From positions 496,001 to 560,000 of the forward strand of contig NZ_BNJI01000003.1 of the NCBI RefSeq assembly GCF_016587415.1: 64,000 bases of DNA, written 5' to 3'. The position numbers and the translations under genes were made by a program. This document shows, in pieces, positions 1-8,623 of this stretch; within the stretch, counting starts at the first letter, position 1; every line of letters begins with the position of its first letter. The stretch comes from Ktedonobacter sp. SOSP1-85 (GTDB taxonomy: Bacteria; Chloroflexota; Ktedonobacteria; Ktedonobacterales; Ktedonobacteraceae). The notes under the pieces were generated by a model. The model was given only the letters and a program-made list of their open reading frames with translations. It was not told the origin of the DNA and ran no database searches.

Positions 1-1
1 G

Positions 2-1108
2 TATGCGCCAACCGGCGCCATCGTGGCCGCGCCAACCACCAGCCTGCCCGAAGGCATCGGCGGCGAGCGCAACTGGGATTATCGCTTTACCTGGTTTCGC
101 GACGCAGCCTTTACCCTGGATAGCCTGCTGGCTCTGGGCTTCACTCAGGAGGCCGATGACTTTATGGGCTGGCTGGGCGCGCGGGTACGTGAACTCCAGG
201 AGGGGGGCGAACTTCAACCTATGTATACCATCCATGGTGGACACGAGATGCCCGAAATTCATCTTGACCACCTGGAGGGATATCGCCAGAGCCGCCCGGT
301 GAGGATTGGCAATGGCGCTGCCACACAACGCCAGCTAGACATTTATGGCGAGCTGCTAGATGTCATTTACCTCCATACGCATTATCGTGGTCCGAGCTAT
401 GAGGGCTGGCAGCAACTCTGTCAGCAGCTTGACTGGCTGGCTCAGCACTGGCAGAAGCCGGATGAGGGCATCTGGGAGGTGCGCGGTGGAACCAGGCATT
501 TCCTGCATTCGCGCCTGATGAGCTGGGTGGCCTTTGACCGCGCCCTGCGTATCGCGCGCGAGCGAGGCTTACCCGCCCCACTGGAGAAGTGGCAAGCAAT
601 CAGTATGCAGATCTATCACGAGATTATGGAAAAAGGCTGGGATGAGGAGAAAGGCAGCTTTGTGCAGTATTACGGTAGCAAGGCTGTGGATGCAAGCGCG
701 CTGCTGCTCGCGCTGACCGGCTTTCTGGATGCTCGCGATCCACGTATGGTGAAGACCATAGAATGCATTCAACGTGAGCTCACGCATATGCCACATGTCT
801 ATCGCTATGATGTCGGCACGGCCGCCGATGACGGCTTAGCGGGCCACGAAGGAACGTTCAACATCTGTAGCTTCTGGTTGATAGAGGTCCTGGCCCAGAC
901 TGGTCGCCTGGAAGAGGCACGCCTCTCCCTTGAACACCTGCTGTCATATGCCAATCACCTGGGCCTCTACTCCGAGGAGCTTGCCACGACCGGCGAAGCC
1001 CTCGGCAATTTTCCCCAGGCCTTCACCCACCTGGCCCTGATCCACGCCTGCCTCAGCGTCGATAAAGCCATGAAGAAGGGAATGAGTCAGCTCTACCTTA
1101 GCCTCTAG
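2..1108 (+). CDS. GH15-family glycoside hydrolase (glucoamylase/trehalase-like), 5' truncated by window edge
   Basis: The frame is open from the first bases and ends at a TAG at 1106-1108, so the amino-terminal part lies outside the window; 368 residues remain. The catalytic (alpha/alpha)6-barrel signature is clear: NWDYRFTWFRD near residues 26-36, and GLYSEE followed by GNFPQAFTHLALI near residues 321-340, the typical GH15 C-terminal catalytic block in which the second Glu region supplies the general base. Members hydrolyse terminal alpha-glucosidic bonds of maltodextrin or trehalose; the substrate cannot be told from this fragment. There is no sign of a secretion signal in the visible part. 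It converges with and overlaps the tail of the heparinase-like gene by 11 bases. Family assignment is firm, exact activity is not. Confidence 0.9.
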   Translation, partial: YAPTGAIVAAPTTSLPEGIGGERNWDYRFTWFRDAAFTLDSLLALGFTQEADDFMGWLGARVRELQEGGELQPMYTIHGGHEMPEIHLDHLEGYRQSRPVRIGNGAATQRQLDIYGELLDVIYLHTHYRGPSYEGWQQLCQQLDWLAQHWQKPDEGIWEVRGGTRHFLHSRLMSWVAFDRALRIARERGLPAPLEKWQAISMQIYHEIMEKGWDEEKGSFVQYYGSKAVDASALLLALTGFLDARDPRMVKTIECIQRELTHMPHVYRYDVGTAADDGLAGHEGTFNICSFWLIEVLAQTGRLEEARLSLEHLLSYANHLGLYSEELATTGEALGNFPQAFTHLALIHACLSVDKAMKKGMSQLYLSL

Positions 1109-2924
1109 CAATGTGTTGTTGTACATGAGTTACCCGTACATATACATCGGCCTCTACCCCCTCTGGCAGCGCAATGGTCAGACGTTTCAGTACCTGCGTT
1201 TTATGGTTGGCCTGGCTTTGCTCTTCCAGGTGTTCCAGGCAGAATTGCAATCCCTGGGGCTGTTCGATGGACAGGCGCAGATTATGGTGCTGGCCGTGGA
1301 GGATGGCAATGGCTCCGTCGACTTCGCAATCCAACCAGGTAATAAAGGCTTCTTCGACCTGGTGGCTTCCCTGAGCAAACTGAAAATGGTCGTGTAGCCA
1401 GACACTACCCGCCCCGGCTCCTCGCGTGATCAAGCGCAGTTCGCGGCGGGCGCTAAGCAGATCTGGACAGGGGTAGGCCGCGGCAAATTCGAGCGCGATC
1501 CGTTTTTCTCCATCCGAGTCACTGGCGTCCACGCTTCCCTGGAGCGCACCAGAGAAAGCGCGGCCAGTACCCTGCAACAGGCCATCGATGCGTGGGACGC
1601 TGTGCCCGTAGGAATTGGCGAAAATGTTCTCGTAGCGGCGCGGCCCGAAGTAGTCCCGTGAATAGAGTCCCCGGCCGGGGTCTGTCAGCAGATTTTCGCC
1701 GGCGATGTGCAGAAGGAAGCTGCCCACATCATTGTGATTGTGCTCTTCGTCGTTGTGCCCCGCTTTGACGCTCAACACGACTGGCGCCCCCTGCTCAGTT
1801 TGCGTTACCAGCCGTGCGGTCCCACCCGCTGGTAGTTGAGTGTCCTCTGGTGGAATGCTTGCAGGCTGGCTACCGTCCCACCAGAGGATATCGCGCAGCA
1901 TCATGGGCAGGCGCCAATTGTTGTCCGGGTCTTCTGGCTGGGTAAGCAGATTGAGTAGAGTTAACTCGCCAGTACGCAGCGCCAGGCGCGTGAGGATGCC
2001 AGGATGAAAGCCAACATGTTCATCGCAATCGGCGAAGCTGGCAAAGTTGGCGCCAGAGAGTTGCATTTTCGCGGGAAAGGCCGCGATCAGCTTCAACTTC
2101 TCGCCCGCGAGCAGATCGATCTGGCCAGCACTATACGCGTACAAAAGCTCTGAGAGAGCCACAACGTTGAACAGGCCGTAATGCCAGTAGGCTACCCCCT
2201 CGCTTGAGCTACCATCTTCTGCGAAAGCCGTTTCCACAAAGGTGTGCAGCCCGGTGAGGGCAATTTCCAGGGCGCGCTGTATTCGCGCCGGCTCCGGCTC
2301 CAGCAGAAGGAAGGTTGCCGCGACCGAACTATTGCAAACGCCATTCCAGTTGCTCGCCCCCTGATACCAGGTATGCAGGTGAAAGAAACGCAGATACGGC
2401 TCGAAAATTCTGTGCTCAATCTCCGAGCGGACCCGCTGGCGCACCTCCTCATTAAGAGTCTCGCCGAGCAGGAGGAGGGTTTCGGCCAGCAAATAACCCG
2501 TTTCGGCGGCAAAGAGATCGATCAGATCCCGCTCATGGGCTGGAAGCACCCAGTTGCTCTCTTCACAGATGCTCCAGAGATAATCCTGTACAACGTCGCG
2601 TAAAGCTGTCTGGCCGAGGAACAGACGCAGCGCGGCGGCGGAGAGGCGTGCTCGCTTGAGAAAATACGCGGCCTCGTAGCGGCTGCGCTCCCCGCTCTCG
2701 CGAAATAGGCGATACGCTGTATAGGTGGTCTGCGGGATTGTCCCGATCCCGGCCAGCAGGGGCTCCGTCTGCTGGAGCACACGCTGGGTTTGCGGCGCAC
2801 GCTCCAGCCGCTGCCGCGCTGAACGCGCCTTCTCCAGTTCAGGGAAAGCCAGACCCCGCGTGGGTAGCAGTTGTTGCAGTTGTTGTAGTGTCACGCCGAA
2901 AATGGATGATAAAGAAGATGCCAT
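1098..2924 (-). CDS. Heparinase II/III-like polysaccharide lyase family protein
   Basis: A 608-residue protein, complete. The N-terminal half (about residues 40-320) looks like the all-helical toroid of alginate/heparin lyases (GASNWNGVCNSSVAATFLLL, EDGSSSEGVAYWHYGLFN). The C-terminal half has the heparinase II/III beta-sandwich signature: a HNDEEHNHNDVGSFLLH stretch followed by LLTDPGRGLYSRDYFG, containing the expected His and Tyr residues. Members cleave acidic polysaccharides by beta-elimination. No signal peptide is evident, so a cytoplasmic role on imported oligosaccharides is possible. The gene is tail-to-tail with the GH15 gene and overlaps it. Substrate is unknown. Confidence 0.85.
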   Translation of the reverse strand: MASSLSSIFGVTLQQLQQLLPTRGLAFPELEKARSARQRLERAPQTQRVLQQTEPLLAGIGTIPQTTYTAYRLFRESGERSRYEAAYFLKRARLSAAALRLFLGQTALRDVVQDYLWSICEESNWVLPAHERDLIDLFAAETGYLLAETLLLLGETLNEEVRQRVRSEIEHRIFEPYLRFFHLHTWYQGASNWNGVCNSSVAATFLLLEPEPARIQRALEIALTGLHTFVETAFAEDGSSSEGVAYWHYGLFNVVALSELLYAYSAGQIDLLAGEKLKLIAAFPAKMQLSGANFASFADCDEHVGFHPGILTRLALRTGELTLLNLLTQPEDPDNNWRLPMMLRDILWWDGSQPASIPPEDTQLPAGGTARLVTQTEQGAPVVLSVKAGHNDEEHNHNDVGSFLLHIAGENLLTDPGRGLYSRDYFGPRRYENIFANSYGHSVPRIDGLLQGTGRAFSGALQGSVDASDSDGEKRIALEFAAAYPCPDLLSARRELRLITRGAGAGSVWLHDHFQFAQGSHQVEEAFITWLDCEVDGAIAILHGQHHNLRLSIEQPQGLQFCLEHLEEQSQANHKTQVLKRLTIALPEGVEADVYVRVTHVQQHIARG

Positions 2925-3251
2925 GTACCCTTGCCTTTCTAATCATCTACCTGATCGGTTCCAGAAAATATGCTCATCGACCAGCGCCTGCTGATCACTC
3001 CATGCTTTTCGAGTAGTCCAGTCGGCAATTCCTTGCCAGAAGGGGTTTTGAGCAAGAAAGTGGGTCTGCAGCCATCAATTAAAGGTGTGAGTGTTGCAAA
3101 CGATGGAGTGGCCCAAAGCCCTGTAGAAGAGTTCAATACAGGGGAACTAATCGCGGCCCTTATCGACCCGAGCGTAAAACCCTGGGCTTTAGCCCTAGGG
3201 ATAGAAGCGAGTCCTTTGAAGGCGGATAGGGTGGTTGGGGATATCCCTCTC
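2925..3251. other. Gene-poor spacer with probable decayed IS605-type 3' end
   Basis: No convincing gene. The stretch from about 3000 to 3250 on the plus strand stays open as a run without recognisable motifs and ends around a compact hairpin at 3180-3200 like those found at right ends of tnpB elements. I read it as a decayed transposon tail, with low certainty. Confidence 0.35.
3180..3200 (+). repeat. IS605/TnpB right-end-like hairpin
   Basis: The sequence forms CCC, a T bulge, GGGCT, a TT loop, AGCCC, T, AGGG. The architecture is the same as the hairpin at 3489-3509 (outer GC block, a bulged base, 5-bp inner stem, TT loop). Such hairpins sit at the right end of IS200/IS605-type elements and at the 3' scaffold of TnpB guide RNAs. 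No tnpB reading frame is left upstream of it. Confidence 0.5.
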
Positions 3252-3280
3252 TTGACACTATCCACCTTTTACACTATACT
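3252..3280 (+). promoter_or_regulatory. Near-consensus sigma-70 promoter with no protein-coding gene downstream
   Basis: TTGACA at 3252-3257, a 17-base spacer, and TATACT at 3275-3280. It points into a 230-base segment without a convincing open reading frame that ends in an RE-type hairpin and then runs antisense into the CapA-like gene. Confidence 0.65.
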
Positions 3281-3286
3281 AGAACA

Positions 3287-3516
3287 AGTGTTTTGGTACA
3301 GACACAACTGAAAAGTGTTTGGGCGTTGCAAGGTAAATCGTTCCCTTGCGTAAAAGCACTTGCGTACAAGTGTCCCTGTGCCCTCTCGGTGAGGTCTTTT
3401 AAGAGCTTCAAAGCCGCCTTGCCATCCAAGAGAGCAAACACGTATTGGCTCGGACGGAGCCTTCAGGAAACTTCGGTTTGCTGAGAAGCCCCCGGATTTA
3501 TCCGTGGGGAGTCGTC
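3287..3516 (+). mobile_element. Probable IS605-derived MITE / orphan guide-RNA-like unit
   Basis: This segment starts just after a strong promoter and ends with the hairpin at 3489-3509 (CCCC, CGGAT, TT, ATCCG, T, GGGG) and GAGTCGTCAC, the style of a tnpB element right end. The junction falls exactly at the 3' end of the CapA-like gene (stop at 3515-3517). No TnpB motifs are coded inside. I infer an internally deleted element that keeps the left-end promoter and right-end scaffold. An unrelated small RNA is possible. Confidence 0.45.
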
Positions 3517-4492
3517 ACATCTGGATCTCTAGAAACGCATCCTGCTCATTCCATACGGTTGATGTTCGCAGTTCTGCACAGAGCTTCTGCATTGTCGCCA
3601 CCACGATCTCCCTCTCTTGATCCCATGCCCGCCGCGCTTGAAAATCTTGAATCACCGTAGGATAGAGCCGTAGCCCCCTGATCCTCTGATCCTCTACCTC
3701 CACCAGAAAAATGAAGCTAAGATCGTTGCGCTCAATACGATCAACCGCGTAATCATCAATAAAATCACCAGCGCAATACAGAATCGGTCTCTCTTTGTAC
3801 AGCTCGATTCCGCGCACTACATGACCGGAATGACCAAAAACAATGTCAGCTCCCTGCTCGATCAAAGCATGCGCAAAGGGGATCTGCTCCGCTGGCGGGG
3901 TATAGCCCCAGTTTGGTCCCCAATGAGCCGATACGATCAGCAGGTCCACCTTCTCTTTCGCCTTCCTGACGATCTCCAAGAGTTCTCCGGCCCGCTCATC
4001 CTTCAAGTCAATAGGCACATACCACACTCCGGGCAGTTCTTCAGTTGCCTCCCATTCTGGCTGGTTATCCGTCAACGCGATCAGCCCCAACCTCTTCCCC
4101 TGTGCTTCCCACAACGCCACTTCGGCGGCCTCAGCCTTCTTTCGACCAGCTCCCGCGGCGTACATGCCAGCAGCACGCACCACTTCAAGCGTCTCAAACA
4201 ATCCTTCGTAATGAAAATCAAGGGCATGATTATTGGCAAGCGACACTGCAGTAATATGAGCCGCCTTGAGGGCATCTACATTTTTTGCATCTGAGCGAAA
4301 GTGAAATACTTTGGGGGTCGCTCTCCAGAACGATCCATGATCCGCCAGGGCACATTCGAGGTTACAGATGCGCACATCTGCCTGCTGGAAAAGAGATAAT
4401 GTATCCCCCCACGGATAGGTTGGAGGCTCTTCCATTAAAATCTGATTTATGAGCCGCCCCAGCATCACATCGCCAACGAAGAGAAGTCGCAT
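3515..4492 (-). CDS. CapA-family metallophosphoesterase-like protein (poly-gamma-glutamate capsule family)
   Basis: 325 residues from the ATG at 4492, chosen because it is preceded by a GGAAGGAGAAGG Shine-Dalgarno and begins directly with the family motif MRLLFVGDVMLGR; the upstream in-frame extension (43 codons) is not conserved-looking. Further family blocks are NLECALA, SLANNHALDF, VSAHWGPNW and VFGHSGHVVRG, which supply the Asp, Asn and His metal ligands of the PGA_cap fold. CapA proteins take part in poly-gamma-glutamate or capsule export, and many homologues are uncharacterised. No signal peptide or membrane anchor is seen, so this may be a cytosolic phosphoesterase of the family. Its 3' end abuts a transposon-like right end. 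Confidence 0.85.
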   Translation of the reverse strand: MRLLFVGDVMLGRLINQILMEEPPTYPWGDTLSLFQQADVRICNLECALADHGSFWRATPKVFHFRSDAKNVDALKAAHITAVSLANNHALDFHYEGLFETLEVVRAAGMYAAGAGRKKAEAAEVALWEAQGKRLGLIALTDNQPEWEATEELPGVWYVPIDLKDERAGELLEIVRKAKEKVDLLIVSAHWGPNWGYTPPAEQIPFAHALIEQGADIVFGHSGHVVRGIELYKERPILYCAGDFIDDYAVDRIERNDLSFIFLVEVEDQRIRGLRLYPTVIQDFQARRAWDQEREIVVATMQKLCAELRTSTVWNEQDAFLEIQM

Positions 4493-4640
4493 ATGCCTTC
4501 TCCTTCCTCGCCATGAACCATTCAAGTAGACGCCTTTTGCTCTTTTGCCATGATGCTCACGCTCCTTGATGAAGCTCTCTCTTTCAAGTTTCCTCCCTCC
4601 ACAAAGGTGGGCCATAGTCACCTCTTGGGTCGATGCAATT

Positions 4641-4698
4641 TACTAATGAGATGGGGGCCCCCTCTCAAAAAGAGGACTGGGCCCCCATTTCATTAGTA
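4641..4698 (-). terminator. Long stem-loop between the amidase and CapA-like genes
   Basis: Two 20-base arms (4641-4660 and 4679-4698) pair with a single G-T wobble, and the enclosed 18 bases contain a second hairpin (CCTCT/AGAGG with a CAAAA loop). It lies 28 bases downstream of the amidase stop codon, so it probably ends that transcript. There is no T-tract after it. Confidence 0.7.
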
Positions 4699-4725
4699 CG
4701 TTTATACCCCGTTCCTCTTACATGT

Positions 4726-6564
4726 CTATTTCTGAATTTGTTGGGTCTGTGTGGCATGGACGATCGTGACTTCGCTGGCCGGGATCCAAGCCTGGCGATG
4801 GGAGAAGTTGATCTCATACCACAGGGTAGTGGAGTTATCCTGCACGATGGTATATCCCGAGTCAAAAATCGCCCCATTGGGGACGCCACCCAGAATATGG
4901 CCGGGAATGGGATTGCCATAGACGAAGACTTGAGAGACCCCACTCTCGTTGATGCTCACCAGCGTGCCCGTTCCCTCGGTGACATTAGCTCCCGGAGGAA
5001 CCGCCAGCCAGACCAGTTTCCCGTCCTCGAACTGGCTGGAGGGATTCAAGTGAACCTGGTCATCTTCGCCATACCAGATCTCGTATAGCGTATCTCCTGT
5101 CCCTACCGGATCCTTGACCTTAGCCAGGTAGGCATAGCTGATATCTGTCTCGATATTGTTCGTCTCGTCGGTAATGTCGGTGGGGTCGCTATACTGCGGG
5201 ATGCGCCCCGAGGCGGTGCTGGGACCATTGTAGAGATAGTAGAAGTTGAAGTCGGCAGGCGATTCCACTCCGCCTTTCTCCAGATGATTTTTCGTGTGCA
5301 GCTCGATGGTTCCCTTCGTGGGGGCCTCCTGCGGATAGGGGATACCCTGCTGATGGATCAGCCCCAAGTAGTAGTCCCACATCCAGTATGGACCTGGATC
5401 AACGTGGTTAGGGCCGTACGGATACAACGGGGGTGGCACCGTGCCATGCGCCACGATATCATTGCGAGACAGTGGCAGATGGTACTTGGTGAGCAAATAG
5501 GCCACCAGCTTGGCCGAACCCAGGTACTGGGCCGCGTTGTACCACTGGAACCCGGTCGCATCGAAGCCCACGTGTTCGATACCGACCGAATGCTGATTAT
5601 ACCAGTAGTTGCCACAGTTATATGTAAAATCCGCATCATGGACTACCTGATAAACCGTGCCATCCGAGTCCACAATATAGTTGGCGGCGGCACCAGGGGC
5701 AGTTTGAGGATCGGTGTTCTGGAAAACATTGAGGGCGTCCTGCAAGGAGCCTTCGGTGTCATGGATGACCACGTAGTCCACTGGCAGCGGGTAGCCCGCA
5801 TCAGTGCGCTCCTCGTAGTTGCAGGGCGGGTAGACAGTTTGGGATAGTGTGCAGTCGAAGGTGTTGGGATCCAGAATGCAGTTGACCGCGGCAGAATAAT
5901 CGCCGGTTGGCGTATTGCTGCAGCCAGCTGGCAGTGTGCTGGTCCCCTGGACTGCCGCAGCCGTAGCCTTATTGGGCTTGACCGCCTGAGCCGCCAGGGT
6001 TACCATCTCTCCGGTGTCGCTCTGGATATTGAAGCCGGTGTTCAGAATCTGGTAGAGCGCATCGGCATACATCAGCGCAGTCGAGCGCACAGTGGCGTGG
6101 CTGTACGCGGCAACCGCACCATACCAGCCGGAGAGATTGGCGGGCAGGGTATGACTGGCAGAGAGCCGTAAGGCCTCGGCCCGCAGGACCGCTGCGCCGC
6201 CGCGGATATTGGTGGCGATGTCGGTCTTGAACTGAGCTGCATTGACGTGCAGCAGGCTGGCGGCCTGGTCGAGAGTATCGGTGTGCTTGTTTTTGACCAG
6301 GTGCATGCAGCCAAAGCCGTTGTCGATGCTGGGAGAGCCGTGGTGCATGCTCAGGCGTCCCTCCATGTAGCAGAGGGCTTTAAGCAGGGTGGCGGGCACG
6401 CCGAATTCGCTGCTGGCCTGTTCGAAGGCCGAGCCGATTGCGCCGCTGCTGACCGTTTGTGCGCTGGCTGGGGAAGGTTCTCCCAGGAGCCCGGCAAGCA
6501 GTACAAGCAAGGTAAACAAGGCTGGGAGTGAGAGACGAGCGAAAGCTATGCGTCGATGCATCAT
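4726..6564 (-). CDS. Secreted N-acetylmuramoyl-L-alanine amidase with N-terminal lysozyme-like domain
   Basis: 612 residues. A Sec signal peptide is present (MMHRRIAFARLSL, a hydrophobic LFTLLVLLAGLL core, ASAQ cleavage box near residue 36). Residues about 45-185 resemble a transglycosylase/lysozyme-like helical domain (GVPATLLKALCYMEGR, GFGCMHL). Residues about 255-410 are an Amidase_2 (PGRP-like) domain: DYVVIHDTEGS, ANYIVDSDGTVYQVV, HSVGIEHVG and NHVDPGPYW give the Zn ligands. The last 170 residues are beta-rich and end in an SH3-like module. It should cut peptide side chains from peptidoglycan outside the cell. The start follows a GGAGG site. Confidence 0.88.
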   Translation of the reverse strand: MMHRRIAFARLSLPALFTLLVLLAGLLGEPSPASAQTVSSGAIGSAFEQASSEFGVPATLLKALCYMEGRLSMHHGSPSIDNGFGCMHLVKNKHTDTLDQAASLLHVNAAQFKTDIATNIRGGAAVLRAEALRLSASHTLPANLSGWYGAVAAYSHATVRSTALMYADALYQILNTGFNIQSDTGEMVTLAAQAVKPNKATAAAVQGTSTLPAGCSNTPTGDYSAAVNCILDPNTFDCTLSQTVYPPCNYEERTDAGYPLPVDYVVIHDTEGSLQDALNVFQNTDPQTAPGAAANYIVDSDGTVYQVVHDADFTYNCGNYWYNQHSVGIEHVGFDATGFQWYNAAQYLGSAKLVAYLLTKYHLPLSRNDIVAHGTVPPPLYPYGPNHVDPGPYWMWDYYLGLIHQQGIPYPQEAPTKGTIELHTKNHLEKGGVESPADFNFYYLYNGPSTASGRIPQYSDPTDITDETNNIETDISYAYLAKVKDPVGTGDTLYEIWYGEDDQVHLNPSSQFEDGKLVWLAVPPGANVTEGTGTLVSINESGVSQVFVYGNPIPGHILGGVPNGAIFDSGYTIVQDNSTTLWYEINFSHRQAWIPASEVTIVHATQTQQIQK

Positions 6565-6946
6565 AGTTAAGTACTACCTCCATGCAATACATGTTTCACA
6601 AAAGATGCGAGCGAGCAGAGGGTCGGGGAAAACCAGTGATGATAGGTTCCAATCCGAATCCATCACCACCAATATTAAGAATAACATATTGACCAGCTTT
6701 AGCGGAGGGGATCAGTGCTGTAAAGTTTGACTTTGCACTGGAGTGAAAGTGGTGCTGTTTTGGAGTGGCAAGGGAGCAGGGGGAGGGGACGGGTGTTAAA
6801 AACGTTTCCAAGCAATTATGCCAGATGTTGACAAATGAAGGTGTCTCTGGTAGAGTTCTATTGGAAAGAATGTTCTTTTGTGAAACGACAAGAGAGAGGC
6901 ACATCGACTCGAATGACGTGTTGTTGGAAAGGGAGGAGCCCACCAG
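6565..6946. other. Intergenic region: amidase promoter side and left end of tnpB element
   Basis: No gene. It holds the tnpB promoter (6828-6856) and a short element (6728-6766) that recurs in inverted orientation at 11985-12021. The left boundary of the tnpB element must lie here but I cannot fix it. Confidence 0.5.
6828..6856 (+). promoter_or_regulatory. Promoter upstream of tnpB
   Basis: TTGACA at 6828-6833, 17-base spacer, TAGAGT at 6851-6856, about 90 bases before the tnpB start. The orphan unit at 3252 has a promoter of the same layout. Confidence 0.55.
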
Positions 6947-8182
6947 ATGCAGTTGGTCGAACGACATCTTATTCGTCACCAGGATGCACGCTTTGCCGTC
7001 ATTGACCAGGCGGCCTTTGCCTCCAAAAACCTGTACAACCAGGCCAATTACCACGTCCGGCAAGCCTTCATTCACGAGGGAACCTACCTGCCCTACGCCG
7101 CCATCTTCCATCGCCTGAAACACCATGAGGCCTATTGTGCCCTGCCTCGCAAAGTCAGCAATGCCATCCTGATTCAGCTTCACGACAATTGGGTCAGCTT
7201 TTTTGAAGGGATGGAAGCCTACCGCCAAGACCCCACTCCCTTTACAGGACGCCCCAAGATCCCTGGCTATCAAGACAAGACCAAAGGCCGCTTCCTGCTC
7301 ATCTACGAGAAAAAAGCCCTGGGCAAGAGGGCATTCAAGCGCACGGGCAAGCTCGTCCCATCAGGATTGTCCATCGAGATCGCGACTCAGATCACTTGGG
7401 AAGCCATCAGGCAGGTTCGCATCGTTCCACGCGCTGATGGCTACATGGTCGAGGTCGTCTATGAGCAGGAGATCCAACCGGCTGCGGTCAACCCACAGCT
7501 TCGAGCAGCCGTGGATGTGGGCGTCAATGTGCTGGCAGCCATCACCAGCGACAAGCCTGGTTTTGTGCCTCGTCTGGTGAGTGGCAAACCCCTCAAAAGC
7601 CTCAATCAGTGCTACAACAAAGAGCGCGCCAAGCAGCAGCAACGCCTCGCGCATGAGAACCGATACACCTCACGCCACCTGGATCGTGTGACGACGAAGC
7701 GCAATCGCCGTGTGGATGCGTATTTACACATGGCCAGCCGTCGGATCATTGATCTGTTGGTGAGCGAAGGCATCGGGACGCTGGTGATTGGCAAGAATCC
7801 CTTCTGGAAACAGAATGTGAACCTGGGGCGCAGGAACAACCAGCAGTTTGTGCAGCTTCCCCATGCTCGTTTCATTGAGCAGTTAACCTACAAAGCGCAC
7901 CTGGTTGGGATCAGGGTCATCCTTCAGGAAGAAAGCTACACCAGCAAGGCCAGTTTTCTGGACGGCGACCCCATCCCAACCTATGAGCCGAACGCCGCTG
8001 AGAAGCCGGTGTTTTCAGGCAAGCGTGTGACTCGCAGTTGGTATCGTGCCAGGGATGGACGCCTCATTCATGCCGATATCAACGGATCATACAACATTTT
8101 ACGCAAACGTAGCTCTGACCCTTTGCAAGTGGGGCGAGGAGTAGCGGGAGCCGCAGTTCTCCCTAGACGGCTGGCCGTCTGA
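6947..8182 (+). CDS. tnpB: TnpB-like RNA-guided nuclease, variant RuvC with relocated Glu and no zinc ribbon
   Basis: 411 residues, complete. The RuvC core is readable: D190 in AVDVGVNVLAAI, D377 in HADINGSYNILRK. At the usual RuvC-II position (LVIGKN, residues 279-284) the catalytic Glu is replaced by Gly, while a Glu pair sits at E328/E329 in QEESYTSKASF. The CxxC zinc-ribbon pairs are missing, replaced by KASFLDGD and FSGKR. The N-terminal half is the wedge/REC part of OrfB proteins. TnpB cuts DNA using a guide RNA from the element's right end. No tnpA (Y1 transposase) is nearby, so the element is non-autonomous or trans-mobilised. The frame is undisturbed. Known TnpB and Fanzor families with rearranged catalytic Glu make activity plausible; that is inference here. 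Confidence 0.88.
   Translation: MQLVERHLIRHQDARFAVIDQAAFASKNLYNQANYHVRQAFIHEGTYLPYAAIFHRLKHHEAYCALPRKVSNAILIQLHDNWVSFFEGMEAYRQDPTPFTGRPKIPGYQDKTKGRFLLIYEKKALGKRAFKRTGKLVPSGLSIEIATQITWEAIRQVRIVPRADGYMVEVVYEQEIQPAAVNPQLRAAVDVGVNVLAAITSDKPGFVPRLVSGKPLKSLNQCYNKERAKQQQRLAHENRYTSRHLDRVTTKRNRRVDAYLHMASRRIIDLLVSEGIGTLVIGKNPFWKQNVNLGRRNNQQFVQLPHARFIEQLTYKAHLVGIRVILQEESYTSKASFLDGDPIPTYEPNAAEKPVFSGKRVTRSWYRARDGRLIHADINGSYNILRKRSSDPLQVGRGVAGAAVLPRRLAV
8165..8180 (+). other. Hairpin at the 3' end of tnpB (possible guide-RNA scaffold)
   Basis: AGACGGC, TG loop, GCCGTCT: a 7-bp stem overlapping the last codons and stop of tnpB. A second weaker hairpin (ATGACC/GGTCAT) follows at about 8187-8210. Guide RNAs of TnpB usually arise from this position. 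Confidence 0.4.
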
Positions 8183-8623
8183 ACGGATGACCTCTAGGCA
8201 TAGTGGTCATCATTTTAAGATACTGTATGCTTTCTATAACTAGAAATGAAAGGACGCTGTATCCGTCCCCGAGTTGTGTGAACTCTAAGGCTCTTCCGCA
8301 ACTTTCGTGCTCCGGGCACTCTCACGCAAAACCTTTTGATGAGAAAGCAGCGCTCAAACCGGAAAGGAAAGTATCAGGTTACAATTCAGCGCAAAAGTTG
8401 CGGATGAGTCACTTAATGGGTTCTCGTCATCTTCCTTTCTAAGCACAGCTATAAGCAGGAAGTGCTCTGTTCCCTGGGCTCAAATAACCGTTCTGTCAGG
8501 CATAATGGTTTCAGGTAGCATTTCATTGCACGAAAGATGACGGAGAGCCACTTAATGGGAGAAACGTTTCAGCCCGGCTCATAAGTGTATCGTTATTCCT
8601 GCTCTTCTTCCCCTGGTCCTTTC
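8183..8623. other. 441-base gap without a gene, probable transposon remnant
   Basis: No open reading frame with a credible start. The motif CACTTAATGGG occurs twice (around 8410 and 8550). The second copy, with the following CAGCCCGGC, resembles the AATGGG and ACCCGGC stretch at the end of the two-gene transposon near 61110-61125. This could be a leftover end; the evidence is weak. Confidence 0.25.

Noticed and set aside
2939..3311. Overlapping frames of about 110 codons on both strands
   Set aside because: No ribosome site, no motifs; the region looks like transposon tail DNA.
8183..8623. Terminal inverted repeat of the same transposon family as at 61 kb
   Set aside because: Only short similarity (AATGGG, CCCGGC) that may be chance; kept as a remark in the feature only.
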